DNA of 64,000 nucleotides from the NCBI RefSeq assembly GCF_900108115.1, contig NZ_FTPU01000005.1:1-64000 (forward strand), given 5' to 3'. The notes under the pieces are model-generated. The model was not told where the DNA came from. It ran no database searches and saw only the letters and a program-made list of their open reading frames with translations. The translations under genes were made by a program, and so were the position numbers. Origin of the DNA: Epilithonimonas bovis DSM 19482. Lineage in GTDB: Bacteria > Bacteroidota > Bacteroidia > Flavobacteriales > Weeksellaceae. Positions within the stretch are counted from its first letter, which is position 1; every line of letters starts with the position of its first letter. This document shows, piece after piece, positions 8,449 to 16,397 of this stretch.

Positions 8449-9525
8449 ATGAAAAAATCAATAATATTCATATTACCTGATCTAGAGGCTGGTGGTGCTG
8501 AGCGTATTGTCACCACGCTGGCCAACAATCTGCCCAGAGAGCGGTATATACCTTCTATCTTACTTTTGAGGAAAGAGGGTGCTTATCTTGATCTGTTACA
8601 GCCTGACGTTGAGATTATTGATATTGCAACGGAAAGGATACGACATTCTCTAAAACCAATCCTGCTGGAAATCAAGCGGCGGAAGCCTGACATTGTATTC
8701 ACAGGTTTTGGAGAGGTTAATGCTTATTTGGCACTTTTTACAAAACTTTTTCCCTATACCAAGTTTGTTGCCAGGGAAACGAATGTAGTCTCAAAACACG
8801 TTACCAGAAGAGAAATAAGGTTTTTTTACAAATTTTATAACGCTTACGACAGAATCATTGCCCAAAGTAATGATATGCAGCAGGATCTTATAAAAAATTT
8901 TGGTGTTAAGAAAAAGAAAATCATTAAGATCAATAATCCTGTTGATGTCAGTTTTATTGAAGAAAAACTTAAAGAATCTGTCAGGCCCGCGGCGTTCTCT
9001 GTTCAGTATAAAAATGTCGTTGCTATTGGCAATTTGTCAGCCAGAAAAGGTTTTGACAACCTTCTGAAGGTTTTTACCAGGCTAAAGGATCAAAACATTC
9101 TGCTGCATATTTTGGGCGACGGCAAAGACAAAGAAATCCTGATCAGGATGAAGGAAATGCTGGGGCTGGATCATGTAATATTTCATGGTAAAAAAAGTAA
9201 TCCTTACCAGTATCTAAAGTATGCGGATCTGTTCATTCTCTCTTCCCGCTATGAAGGTTTTCCCAATGTCCTTCTGGAGGCTGGGACCTGTGGCGTCTAT
9301 TCTGTTGCCAATGATTGCCCGGGCGGTATTGATGAGATTATCAAAGATCAGGTGAATGGTGAGATTGCCCCTATAGAAAATTATGATGCTTTTGCCGACA
9401 GCATCTTGAGGGCATTAAATAATAATAAAAACAATAACAAGGAACTTATCAAAGAAACAATTAATTCCAGGTTTTCTAAGGAGATTATACTTCAGCAGTA
9501 TGATCATCTGCTTTGGAATTTGTAA
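8449..9525 (+). CDS. Glycosyltransferase family 4 protein
   Basis: A GT-B glycosyltransferase of 358 residues from the ATG at 8449, chosen because MKKSIIFILPDLEAGGAERI is the standard N-terminus with the GGAE acceptor-site loop. The second domain starts around residue 185 with NVVAIGNLSARKGFDNLLK. It contains ILGDGKDKE, the HGKKSNPYQYLKYAD helix and the donor-binding motif SSRYEGFPNVLLEAGTCG with the two conserved glutamates. It should transfer a sugar from a nucleotide donor onto a lipid or polysaccharide precursor at the inner face of the membrane; the actual sugar cannot be told. It is followed after 18 bases by the fatty acid hydroxylase gene, so the two may share a transcript. Confidence 0.88.
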   Translation: MKKSIIFILPDLEAGGAERIVTTLANNLPRERYIPSILLLRKEGAYLDLLQPDVEIIDIATERIRHSLKPILLEIKRRKPDIVFTGFGEVNAYLALFTKLFPYTKFVARETNVVSKHVTRREIRFFYKFYNAYDRIIAQSNDMQQDLIKNFGVKKKKIIKINNPVDVSFIEEKLKESVRPAAFSVQYKNVVAIGNLSARKGFDNLLKVFTRLKDQNILLHILGDGKDKEILIRMKEMLGLDHVIFHGKKSNPYQYLKYADLFILSSRYEGFPNVLLEAGTCGVYSVANDCPGGIDEIIKDQVNGEIAPIENYDAFADSILRALNNNKNNNKELIKETINSRFSKEIILQQYDHLLWNL

Positions 9526-9543
9526 ATATCAGAATCACAAATA

Positions 9544-10461
9544 ATGAAAGAAATCTTTAGCGAGAATGGGCAGGGCATTATCTATATGTGGTCTATACCG
9601 GTGCATACGGTTGTCATATTGGGAGAAATGCTTTACAGCCATTTTAATAAGGAAAAATTATATGAGACCAGGGACGTCTTGTCAAATATCTATCTTGCGA
9701 TCCTTAATTATGGTCTAGATTTACTGATGAAAGGCGTTTCTATGGCAGTGATGTTTTTCTTTTACCATCACAGGATTTTTACGTGGGAATTTAACATCTG
9801 GTATTTTGTAGCCGTTTTTATATTACAGGATTTTGTGTATTATGTACTGCACTACGTAGATCATCATTCCAGGGCGTTTTGGGCGGTACATATCACGCAT
9901 CACAGTTCAGACCATTTTAATATCACCACCGGTTTCAGGAGTCCTGTTTTACAACCGTTATACAGATATCTTTACTTTTCGCCATTAGCATTTTTAGGAT
10001 TTAATCCGTGGCATATTATGGTGGCTTATTCCGTTTTGCAGGTTTATGGGACTTGGGTGCATACACAAACGGTAAAAAGTATGGGCTTTTTGGAATGGTT
10101 TATGGTAACACCTTCACACCACAGGGTTCATCATGCCTGCAACATACGCTATCTGGACAGAAATATGGGCATGGCGCTTATCATTTGGGACAGGATTTTT
10201 GGTACCTTTGAGAAAGAAGTTCCCGATGTGCCTATTAAATATGGTATTTATCCTAAGATGGAAGATAAAGGGCCTGTGAATCTGGTTTTTTATGAATGGA
10301 AAAAGATTGCCAAAGACCTGAGGCAACCCGGCCTTAGCATACGGGACAGGATAATGTATCTGTTTTATGCGCCAGGTTGGCGGCACGACGGCTCCGGCAA
10401 AACCGTAAAAGATTATCAGAAAGAGGAATTACAAAGAAGACTGAACAAACAAAATAAATGA
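9544..10461 (+). CDS. Sterol desaturase / fatty acid hydroxylase family protein
   Basis: A 305-residue integral membrane di-iron enzyme. The eight-histidine signature of the family is present in three parts: HYVDHHSRAFWAVHITHHSS in the middle, and HTQTVKS followed by HHRVHHACN toward the C-terminal side. About four or five hydrophobic helices precede and separate these. Family members hydroxylate or desaturate acyl chains or sterols with O2; in Flavobacteriia they are candidates for modifying lipids such as ornithine lipids or flavolipids, but the substrate is not shown here. It probably forms an operon with the upstream glycosyltransferase. Confidence 0.88.
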   Translation: MKEIFSENGQGIIYMWSIPVHTVVILGEMLYSHFNKEKLYETRDVLSNIYLAILNYGLDLLMKGVSMAVMFFFYHHRIFTWEFNIWYFVAVFILQDFVYYVLHYVDHHSRAFWAVHITHHSSDHFNITTGFRSPVLQPLYRYLYFSPLAFLGFNPWHIMVAYSVLQVYGTWVHTQTVKSMGFLEWFMVTPSHHRVHHACNIRYLDRNMGMALIIWDRIFGTFEKEVPDVPIKYGIYPKMEDKGPVNLVFYEWKKIAKDLRQPGLSIRDRIMYLFYAPGWRHDGSGKTVKDYQKEELQRRLNKQNK

Positions 10462-10551
10462 TGAATATGAAGTCGCCACGATTTAGAAACGCTAATAAAG
10501 ATGAAGATCTGGCGATAATTTATTACTATTAAAAACAATAAAAATTGATAT

Positions 10552-11064
10552 ATGAAAAAAACTTTTTTAAATTTAATAACTGCGTTAGGATTAACTGGTG
10601 GCAAAAGATTGGGCAGGAGCGCTTTTTTGGCTGTGTCAGCCATTACGCTAATGTCTTGTAATTCTTCTGTGAAGCCGGGAGATTCCAGGCTTAATGCAAA
10701 TGTGCCTTACAAAGTAGCGAAAAATTACTTTGTGAAGAATACAGTAGCTGCAGCCTACGGCAATACCAAGATAGAATCTCAGGCTGATTTCGACAAAGTT
10801 TTTGGAGCAGCAGCAAGCATGGGTCGAAACGGTAAACCTACACCGATTGATTTTTCTAAAGAGTTTGTAGTGGCTCAGGTTGAGGACACTTCATCCCAGC
10901 TTGTAGACCTTAAGCCTATATCTGTTAAGAAAAATGCCAATATCTTAGAGGTTACATACAAGAAATCAGTTGGTGAAAACAGGACTTTTACTTCCAGATC
11001 GGCTCTAGTACTAATTATTGATAAAAAGTATGATGGAGACGTTAATTTTGTAGAAGCGCAATAA
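10552..11064 (+). CDS. Lipoprotein of unknown function (PrcB-like pattern)
   Basis: A 170-residue protein with an unusually long signal region: basic residues 16-21, a hydrophobic stretch and a lipobox ending ITLMSC at about residue 36. The mature part has DFDKVFGAA, IDFSKEFVVAQVED and a strand-rich C-terminus. That layout resembles the PrcB C-terminal domain family (domain of a protease-complex subunit), but I would not call it firmly. It follows the hydroxylase gene by 90 bases, in the same direction. It could also be an unrelated envelope lipoprotein. Confidence 0.6.
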   Translation: MKKTFLNLITALGLTGGKRLGRSAFLAVSAITLMSCNSSVKPGDSRLNANVPYKVAKNYFVKNTVAAAYGNTKIESQADFDKVFGAAASMGRNGKPTPIDFSKEFVVAQVEDTSSQLVDLKPISVKKNANILEVTYKKSVGENRTFTSRSALVLIIDKKYDGDVNFVEAQ

Positions 11065-11102
11065 TCAACATCAGTACTGATAAAAAAAAATCCTGTAGTA
11101 TA

Positions 11103-11519
11103 TTACTTTAGGAATTTTTCTTTTGCCAGCTCAAACACCCTTTTATCAACAGGTAATGGGAAAGGATTTTCGCCTTCCAGAGAAAACCATTCTGTCTTTT
11201 CTATACAAGGGTCCAGGATCAGGAGGTCTTCTTCGTTCAGGATTTCGGCAAGGAAATAGATGGTTAAGAGTTGCTCGTTATCCCGGAAACGCGAGACCAG
11301 AAAATCGTCCTGGGTGTAAAAATGCTCCTTCACTTCGATTTCCAGATTCAGCTCTTCCTGAAATTCTCTTTTAAGGCATTCTATAACGCTTTCTCCAAAT
11401 TCTAATCCGCCGCCAGGCAGTTTTACCAGAAAATCCCCGGCATATTCCTCATGCAGAGCCAGTAATTTTTTATCTCTGATACAAAGTGCATACACGCGGA
11501 CATTAATTTTGTCAATCAT
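11103..11519 (-). CDS. NUDIX hydrolase
   Basis: A 138-residue NUDIX protein. The box is clear: GGGLEFGESVIECLKREFQE at residues 36-55, carrying G37, E43, R51, E52, E55 and E56. The usual Gly three residues past the second glutamate pair is replaced by Asn. Members cleave nucleoside diphosphates linked to another group; the exact substrate is open. A later TEWFSLEGENPFPLPVD segment is typical of small stand-alone NUDIX enzymes. It follows mnmD on the same strand after 36 bases and may be cotranscribed. Confidence 0.88.
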   Translation of the reverse strand: MIDKINVRVYALCIRDKKLLALHEEYAGDFLVKLPGGGLEFGESVIECLKREFQEELNLEIEVKEHFYTQDDFLVSRFRDNEQLLTIYFLAEILNEEDLLILDPCIEKTEWFSLEGENPFPLPVDKRVFELAKEKFLK

Positions 11520-11555
11520 ATAATTTGTGATTTGTGAAGGCCTAAATTAGTAAAA

Positions 11556-12230
11556 TTATTTTTTCCAGGCATTAATCATTTCCCGCTTTCCGGGAGGGCC
11601 TGCCTTTTTCTCTACTTCGAAACCGAGTTCGGTTAAGATTCTGCGAACACTGCCTTTGGATGAATAAGTAGTTAGTAAACCTCCGGGTTTTATTGTGGAA
11701 GCTACAATTTCTATAAGTTCTTTTTCCCAAAGATCCGGCTGCACACGTGCGCCAAAACAGTCAAAATAGACAAGATCAATAGGTGGCAGATCTATATCTT
11801 TTATATTAAAAAAGTCATTCTGGATTTTATTAAGGAAAAAACCCGGCGCCACTTCAATAGGTTTTTCCCATTGAGTCTTGTGAATTTCCAGTGCCAAATC
11901 TTTTAATTTTTGGTCATCAAACAGATCCGAATAAGATAATTCTGCCGCTTCTTCCAAAGAAACCGGATATTTTTCTATACCAAAATAATTCACGGTATGA
12001 TTTTTATCATTTCGCAAATATTCATCAAATGTTACTAAAACGTTAAGACCTGTACCAAAACCTAACTCAAGAATATTGATATCGCAATCATATTTTAATT
12101 CGAATCCATTTTTGATAAATACATGTTCTGCCTCTTGCAAAGCACCGTGCCTGGAGTGGTAAGTTTCCTCAAGATCCTGTATTAATAGGGTTTTGCTGCC
12201 ATCTCTCGTGGTGATTAATTCTCTTTTCAA
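11556..12230 (-). CDS. mnmD: tRNA 5-methylaminomethyl-2-thiouridine methyltransferase MnmD
   Basis: A 224-residue SAM-dependent methyltransferase without the FAD oxidase (MnmC1) domain of the E. coli fusion. It performs the last methyl transfer to give mnm5s2U34 in tRNA. Visible: HGALQEAEHVFIKNG at the N-terminus, the SAM motif ILELGFGTGLNVLVTFDEY, the DLVYFDCFGARVQPDLWEKE core and the LLTTYSSKGSVRRILTELGF tail that leads into GFEVEKKAGPPGKREM. These are diagnostic for the MnmC N-terminal-domain family. It is transcribed divergently from ilvE. Confidence 0.93.
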   Translation of the reverse strand: MKRELITTRDGSKTLLIQDLEETYHSRHGALQEAEHVFIKNGFELKYDCDINILELGFGTGLNVLVTFDEYLRNDKNHTVNYFGIEKYPVSLEEAAELSYSDLFDDQKLKDLALEIHKTQWEKPIEVAPGFFLNKIQNDFFNIKDIDLPPIDLVYFDCFGARVQPDLWEKELIEIVASTIKPGGLLTTYSSKGSVRRILTELGFEVEKKAGPPGKREMINAWKK

Positions 12231-12243
12231 ATTTAATTTTTGA

Positions 12244-12289
12244 CAAAATTAATCTAAATTTTTATTCTTAGAAAATTATTATATATTTG
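12244..12289. promoter_or_regulatory. Divergent promoters of mnmD and ilvE
   Basis: On the minus strand TAATTTTG (12244-12251) lies 14 bases before the mnmD ATG. On the plus strand TATATTTG (12282-12289) lies 26 bases before the ilvE ATG. Both match TAnnTTTG. Confidence 0.55.
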
Positions 12290-12314
12290 TAATACCTCAA
12301 TAAAAATTTAAAAG

Positions 12315-13385
12315 ATGATAATTCAAAAATCTTCAAACCCAAGAATTTCTTCATTTGATCCCACAAGTTTCTCATTCGGGAACACTTTTATAGATCATAT
12401 GATAATTTGTGAATACAATAACGGAAAATGGGGGGATCTACAGTTGGTTCCTTATGGCCCGATAGGTTTTACCCCTGCGATGATGGGGGTTAACTATGGT
12501 CAGGCGTGTTTCGAGGGGATGAAGGCCTACAAGGATAAAGATGGCAAAGTCTTCCTTTTTCGTCCGGAAAAGAACGCTGAACGTATTAACAAATCCGCAA
12601 AAAGATTGGCAATTCCTGAGATTCCGAAAGAAATTTTTATGGAAGGATTGAAAACCCTGGTTGATATAGACAGAGACTGGATCCCTCACGGTGAAGGAAT
12701 GTCTCTATACATTAGGCCATTGTTGTTCGCAACCGAAGAAGCGCTGAAGGCTAGAGTGTCTGAAAAATATCTGTTTGCTATTGTGGCTACACCGGCAAAA
12801 AGTTATTATGCAGCACCGGTTTCTGTTAAGATTTCTGATCATTATTCGAGATCGGCTAACGGTGGCGTTGGTTTCGCTAAGGCAGCAGGTAACTACGCTG
12901 CATCTTTCTATCCCACACAGCTGGCGATAGAAGAAGGTTATGACCAGATTATCTGGACAGATGACAGCACCCATGAGTATTTTGAAGAAAGTGGCACTAT
13001 GAATGTCTTCGTGAGAATTAATGACACCATTTACACGCCCAAGACTTCTGAGAAAATCCTGGATGGCGTTACCAGAGACAGTTTTCTACAGTTAGCAAAA
13101 AGAAGGAACCTGGAAGTGGTTGTAGGCGACGTCAAAGTTTCAGACGTTATAGCAGCACAGAGAAACGAGACACTCAAAGAAGTGTGGGGCGTAGGAACCG
13201 CTGTGGTTACTAGTATTTTTGAAGCCTTGGGTTACAATGATGAGCATTTGCTTTTGCCAAAATTATCCGAAGAGGAGAGTTTTGCGGCCATGCTTAAAAA
13301 AGATTTGACAGATATCCAGACCAATCAGGCTGAAGATCCTTTTGGGTGGAGAGTCCTTGTTGAAGAACAGGTTTATGACCTTTAA
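12315..13385 (+). CDS. ilvE: Branched-chain amino acid aminotransferase
   Basis: A 356-residue fold-type IV PLP enzyme, the length of the longer (class II) IlvE group. It interconverts leucine, isoleucine and valine with their 2-oxo acids. The GQACFEGMKAY motif sits near residue 60 and RPEKNAERINKSAKRLAIP near 80. The PLP-lysine region is GFAKAAGNYAAS around 190, and EESGTMNVFV and LDGVTRDSFLQLAKR follow. All conserved parts are present. It ends at a strong hairpin terminator. Confidence 0.95.
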   Translation: MIIQKSSNPRISSFDPTSFSFGNTFIDHMIICEYNNGKWGDLQLVPYGPIGFTPAMMGVNYGQACFEGMKAYKDKDGKVFLFRPEKNAERINKSAKRLAIPEIPKEIFMEGLKTLVDIDRDWIPHGEGMSLYIRPLLFATEEALKARVSEKYLFAIVATPAKSYYAAPVSVKISDHYSRSANGGVGFAKAAGNYAASFYPTQLAIEEGYDQIIWTDDSTHEYFEESGTMNVFVRINDTIYTPKTSEKILDGVTRDSFLQLAKRRNLEVVVGDVKVSDVIAAQRNETLKEVWGVGTAVVTSIFEALGYNDEHLLLPKLSEEESFAAMLKKDLTDIQTNQAEDPFGWRVLVEEQVYDL

Positions 13386-13415
13386 GAATTAAATATTATA
13401 TAATGATCGACAAAG

Positions 13416-13440
13416 CCGGAAATTTTTTCCGGTTTTTGTT
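13416..13440 (+). terminator. Terminator behind ilvE
   Basis: Stem CCGGAAA (13416-13422) and TTTCCGG (13426-13432) with a 3-base loop, followed by a T-rich run on the plus strand. Confidence 0.8.
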
Positions 13441-13518
13441 TTGATGCCAATTAAGTCTGATAAAATCCTTATTTTCGCAAAAGATTTTCTGATGAAAATA
13501 TCAGCTAATTATTGAATC

Positions 13519-14031
13519 ATGAAATATATATTAATCTCCATATTATTAGTCTCTGCAGCCTCATGCTCTAAGCAAACTCCGGTCTATCCGCAGAAAGATC
13601 AGTTTTTGTCTGAAGATGAGATGACCATTTCCAAAAACAGGTCAAAAGAACTTAACAATCTGGAGAGGGCACAAATTGAAGACTGGATCAAATCTCAGAA
13701 CACAAAATATTACCCTATGGGCATGAACTATTGGGTGAATATAGAAAATCTCGAAAATCACCACCGCAAAAATAATGGTGAGAAAGTCTCTTACCAGTAT
13801 TTCATTTATGATTTTGACAGGGTAAAACTATACGACACACCCGTTGAGAATATCAATGTAGAATTAGGGCATTTCAACGAGATGGACGCGGTGGAAGACG
13901 CTGTAAGGTATTTGGATAAAGGTCAGGAAGCGGAGTTGCTGATACCTTCTGTTTTAGCTTACGGAACTTATGGCGACAATAAAAAAATATCCAATGACAT
14001 GCCACTGATTATCAAACTGAAAGCACTATAA
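13519..14031 (+). CDS. gldI: GldI-like FKBP-type peptidyl-prolyl isomerase lipoprotein
   Basis: A 170-residue lipoprotein (lipobox SAASC at about 16) with a single, rather divergent FKBP domain. The C-terminal half has YQYFIYDFDRVKLYDTP, a flap region and the FKBP core AELLIPSVLAYGTYGD. Length and layout match GldI, the gliding-motility isomerase of Flavobacterium, thought to assist folding of envelope proteins. The conserved neighbour is another isomerase 17 bases downstream, so the two are probably one transcript. Presence of GldI does not show that this organism glides. Confidence 0.8.
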   Translation: MKYILISILLVSAASCSKQTPVYPQKDQFLSEDEMTISKNRSKELNNLERAQIEDWIKSQNTKYYPMGMNYWVNIENLENHHRKNNGEKVSYQYFIYDFDRVKLYDTPVENINVELGHFNEMDAVEDAVRYLDKGQEAELLIPSVLAYGTYGDNKKISNDMPLIIKLKAL

Positions 14032-14048
14032 AGGAGTTAACTATATAT

Positions 14049-15146
14049 ATGAAAAAAATCATTGCACTATCGGTAACATTATTAACATTATTAAATTGTA
14101 AAACATTGGAAATAGACAAAGAAACTTACAAAAGCCTGCCAGACGGGCTTTACGGAAATTTGACAACCAGCAAAGGTGATATCCTTGTAAAATTTGAAGA
14201 CCAAAAATCACCGGTTACTGTGGCTAACTTTGTTGGGCTTGCCGAAGGTAAAATAGAAAACAAAGCAAAGAAAAAAGGTGAACCATTCTATGACGGGACT
14301 ATCTTTCACCGTGTTATCAAAGATTTTATGATTCAGGGCGGTGATCCAAAAGGTACAGGAATGGGCGATCCGGGTTATAAATTTGATGACGAGAAAAATG
14401 ATCTTCAGCATACAGGGAAAGGAATTTTATCTATGGCTAATTCTGGGCCGAATACCAATGGGTCTCAATTCTTTATCACAGAGGTAGCAACACCGTGGTT
14501 AGACGGCCGTCATACTATTTTTGGTAAAGTTGTAAAAGGCGAAGCGGTAATTGATTCTATTGCTAATGTAGAAAAAGGTCCTCAGGATAAACCAAAGACG
14601 GATATTGTCCTTAATAAAGTAGCGATCTTTGGCAAAGGCGACCAATATAAACATTATGATGCTGCCAAAATCTTTAACGAAGGTAAATCAAAAATCCAGG
14701 ATAATAATAAAGTGTATCTGGCCAAAGCTGAAGAGGAAAAGCAAAGGAAATTAAAAGAATTTGCAGAAAATCAGGAGAAATTGGTTAATGATCTAAAAGC
14801 CGGCATGCAGTCTACACCATCAGGGCTTTTTTATAAAATTACAAAAACAACGGCCGGAGCCGCTCCTGTAGCAGGAGATCAGGTATCTGTTCATTATGCA
14901 GGTAAACTGGTAAGCGGCGAGGAATTCGACAGTTCTTTTAAAAGAAATGAACCTATCGATATCCCAATTGGAGTAGGACAGGTGATCAAAGGCTGGGACG
15001 AAGGCATCCTGTTATTGAAGGAAGGCGAAACTGCTACTTTTCTGATCCCACCAAGTTTAGGCTACGGAGAAAGAGGTGCAGGTGGCGTAATTCCGCCTAA
15101 TGCATGGTTGATTTTTGATGTAGAGCTTGTTAAGATTAATAAATAA
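14049..15146 (+). CDS. Dual-family immunophilin: cyclophilin fused to FKBP, lipoprotein
   Basis: A 365-residue envelope protein with a lipobox (LLTLLNC, Cys17) and two different peptidyl-prolyl isomerase domains. Residues about 30-200 are a cyclophilin: FHRVIKDFMIQGGDPKGTG, SMANSGPNTNGSQFFIT, and LDGRHTIFGKVVKG with the catalytic Arg of FHRV present. A charged helix (about 205-250) links it to an FKBP domain with SVHYAGKLVSGEEFDSSFKR, VIKGWDEGILLLKEGE and PPSLGYGERGAGGVIPPNAW. Such cyclophilin-FKBP fusions are known as dual-family immunophilins and have been reported from Flavobacterium and some protists. It probably helps folding of exported proteins together with gldI. Confidence 0.92.
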   Translation: MKKIIALSVTLLTLLNCKTLEIDKETYKSLPDGLYGNLTTSKGDILVKFEDQKSPVTVANFVGLAEGKIENKAKKKGEPFYDGTIFHRVIKDFMIQGGDPKGTGMGDPGYKFDDEKNDLQHTGKGILSMANSGPNTNGSQFFITEVATPWLDGRHTIFGKVVKGEAVIDSIANVEKGPQDKPKTDIVLNKVAIFGKGDQYKHYDAAKIFNEGKSKIQDNNKVYLAKAEEEKQRKLKEFAENQEKLVNDLKAGMQSTPSGLFYKITKTTAGAAPVAGDQVSVHYAGKLVSGEEFDSSFKRNEPIDIPIGVGQVIKGWDEGILLLKEGETATFLIPPSLGYGERGAGGVIPPNAWLIFDVELVKINK

Positions 15147-15160
15147 TTTTGACACGATAA

Positions 15161-15194
15161 AAAAAAGGAGCGAAATATATTTCGCTCCTTTTTT
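15161..15194. terminator. Bidirectional terminator
   Basis: A perfect 15-base stem, A6-GGAGCGAAA (15161-15175) with its complement (15180-15194) and a TATA loop. The A and T runs serve both the isomerase gene (plus) and the endonuclease gene (minus). Confidence 0.9.
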
Positions 15195-15213
15195 ATGTGT
15201 GGATGTTATGAAA

Positions 15214-16272
15214 TTACTCAACAACAAATTTGGTGTTAAGATCTCCTGTTTTTAGGATATAGATACCTTTAGGTAAATTATTCAGCTTGATAGAATTTCC
15301 GTTTTGAAAAGGATTTTCAATAGTCTGTACATTTTGCCCAACCAGGTTATAGATCATTGCTTTTGGGAATTTTTTCAGGTTATCGCCCGTCACATAGATC
15401 ACATTACCTTTCACGGGATTTGGCGCAATTTTAAGATTTTTTGAAAATGATGCATCATCTACGGCCATCACACTTCCCCATATTTTAGCAATAAATTCAG
15501 GATGATCTACAAAAGCATTTCTGTTACCCTGATAAGCCGCAAGAGCATTATTCCTGTCGATCTCTTTCTGGGATACCGGGTCCTGCTGATGCCATTTAAG
15601 AAGCATTGATCTGAATGGTTCTGCAAAAACCTTGTCAGTAGAACCGTCATACATTGCATAATTAAAACTGGTGATCTGTGACTGATATCGTGTCGCAAAG
15701 TAAAAGTAAATCCTGGCAATGTCACCTTTGAACTCATCAATTGGTTCAAAAACAGTCCCGGAATAGCCATTCATTTTGCTGTTTCCAAGTTTAGATCCGT
15801 TTTTTGAGGTTTCGCTAGCGTTGCCCACTTCCCCATATGGAAAATTACCACGTAAACCATTAACTTTACCATCAGTAGGGAGAAGGTGGTGATAATCGCT
15901 TCTCATTGGGTATTTTTCATTAAATGTTGATTGTGGGATGGTGTGCTCCCTATTGTAGCATTTTCCTTCTGCACCAACATTACCACACTGTCCGCCCGGG
16001 ATATTATAATTATAGGGATCTGGTCCTGCTGGGTTTTCGGAATAAATATCTAGCAAGGTATTATCTTTTTCATAATATTTATCACGGTCTGCAGAAGAAA
16101 ATACTGTCCAGTTATACCCCATATCCTTATGTCCCCGAGCTACAATCTCGCTCAGTTTATTTTTAAGTGCTGTACCTGTCAAATTATCGGTACCATCGTA
16201 ATAACCGGTTGGTATCTGGGCATTTGTAATCCCAAATAAACCAACACAAATAGTAAAAATATATCTTTTCAT
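15214..16272 (-). CDS. Secreted endonuclease I family nuclease with type IX secretion tail
   Basis: A 352-residue secreted enzyme. It has a signal peptide ending ITNAQ at about 20, then an endonuclease I (EndA/NucM-like, His-Me finger) domain with CYNREHTIPQSTFNE, SDYHHLLPTDGKVNGLRGN and FPYGEVG. It ends in a Por-secretion-type C-terminal sorting domain from about residue 275 (KIAPNPVKGNVIYV, MIYNLVGQNVQTI, LPKGIYILK). The tail predicts export by the type IX secretion system, so the cell should have one even though its core genes are not in the window. It probably digests extracellular DNA. Confidence 0.93.
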   Translation of the reverse strand: MKRYIFTICVGLFGITNAQIPTGYYDGTDNLTGTALKNKLSEIVARGHKDMGYNWTVFSSADRDKYYEKDNTLLDIYSENPAGPDPYNYNIPGGQCGNVGAEGKCYNREHTIPQSTFNEKYPMRSDYHHLLPTDGKVNGLRGNFPYGEVGNASETSKNGSKLGNSKMNGYSGTVFEPIDEFKGDIARIYFYFATRYQSQITSFNYAMYDGSTDKVFAEPFRSMLLKWHQQDPVSQKEIDRNNALAAYQGNRNAFVDHPEFIAKIWGSVMAVDDASFSKNLKIAPNPVKGNVIYVTGDNLKKFPKAMIYNLVGQNVQTIENPFQNGNSIKLNNLPKGIYILKTGDLNTKFVVE

Positions 16273-16397
16273 TATAAAAATTAAGGACCGCTAAATTATA
16301 AATATTTTTACAAATAATAGTTTTTTATAAACGATAATGTATTATTAATGCCGAAAATTAAAATTAAATCAATAATTTTTTAAAATTATTAATTGCC

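Noticed and set aside
11073-11090. ATCAGTACTGAT palindrome followed by an A run as a terminator
   Set aside because: In neither direction does a T run follow the stem, so it would not terminate transcription.
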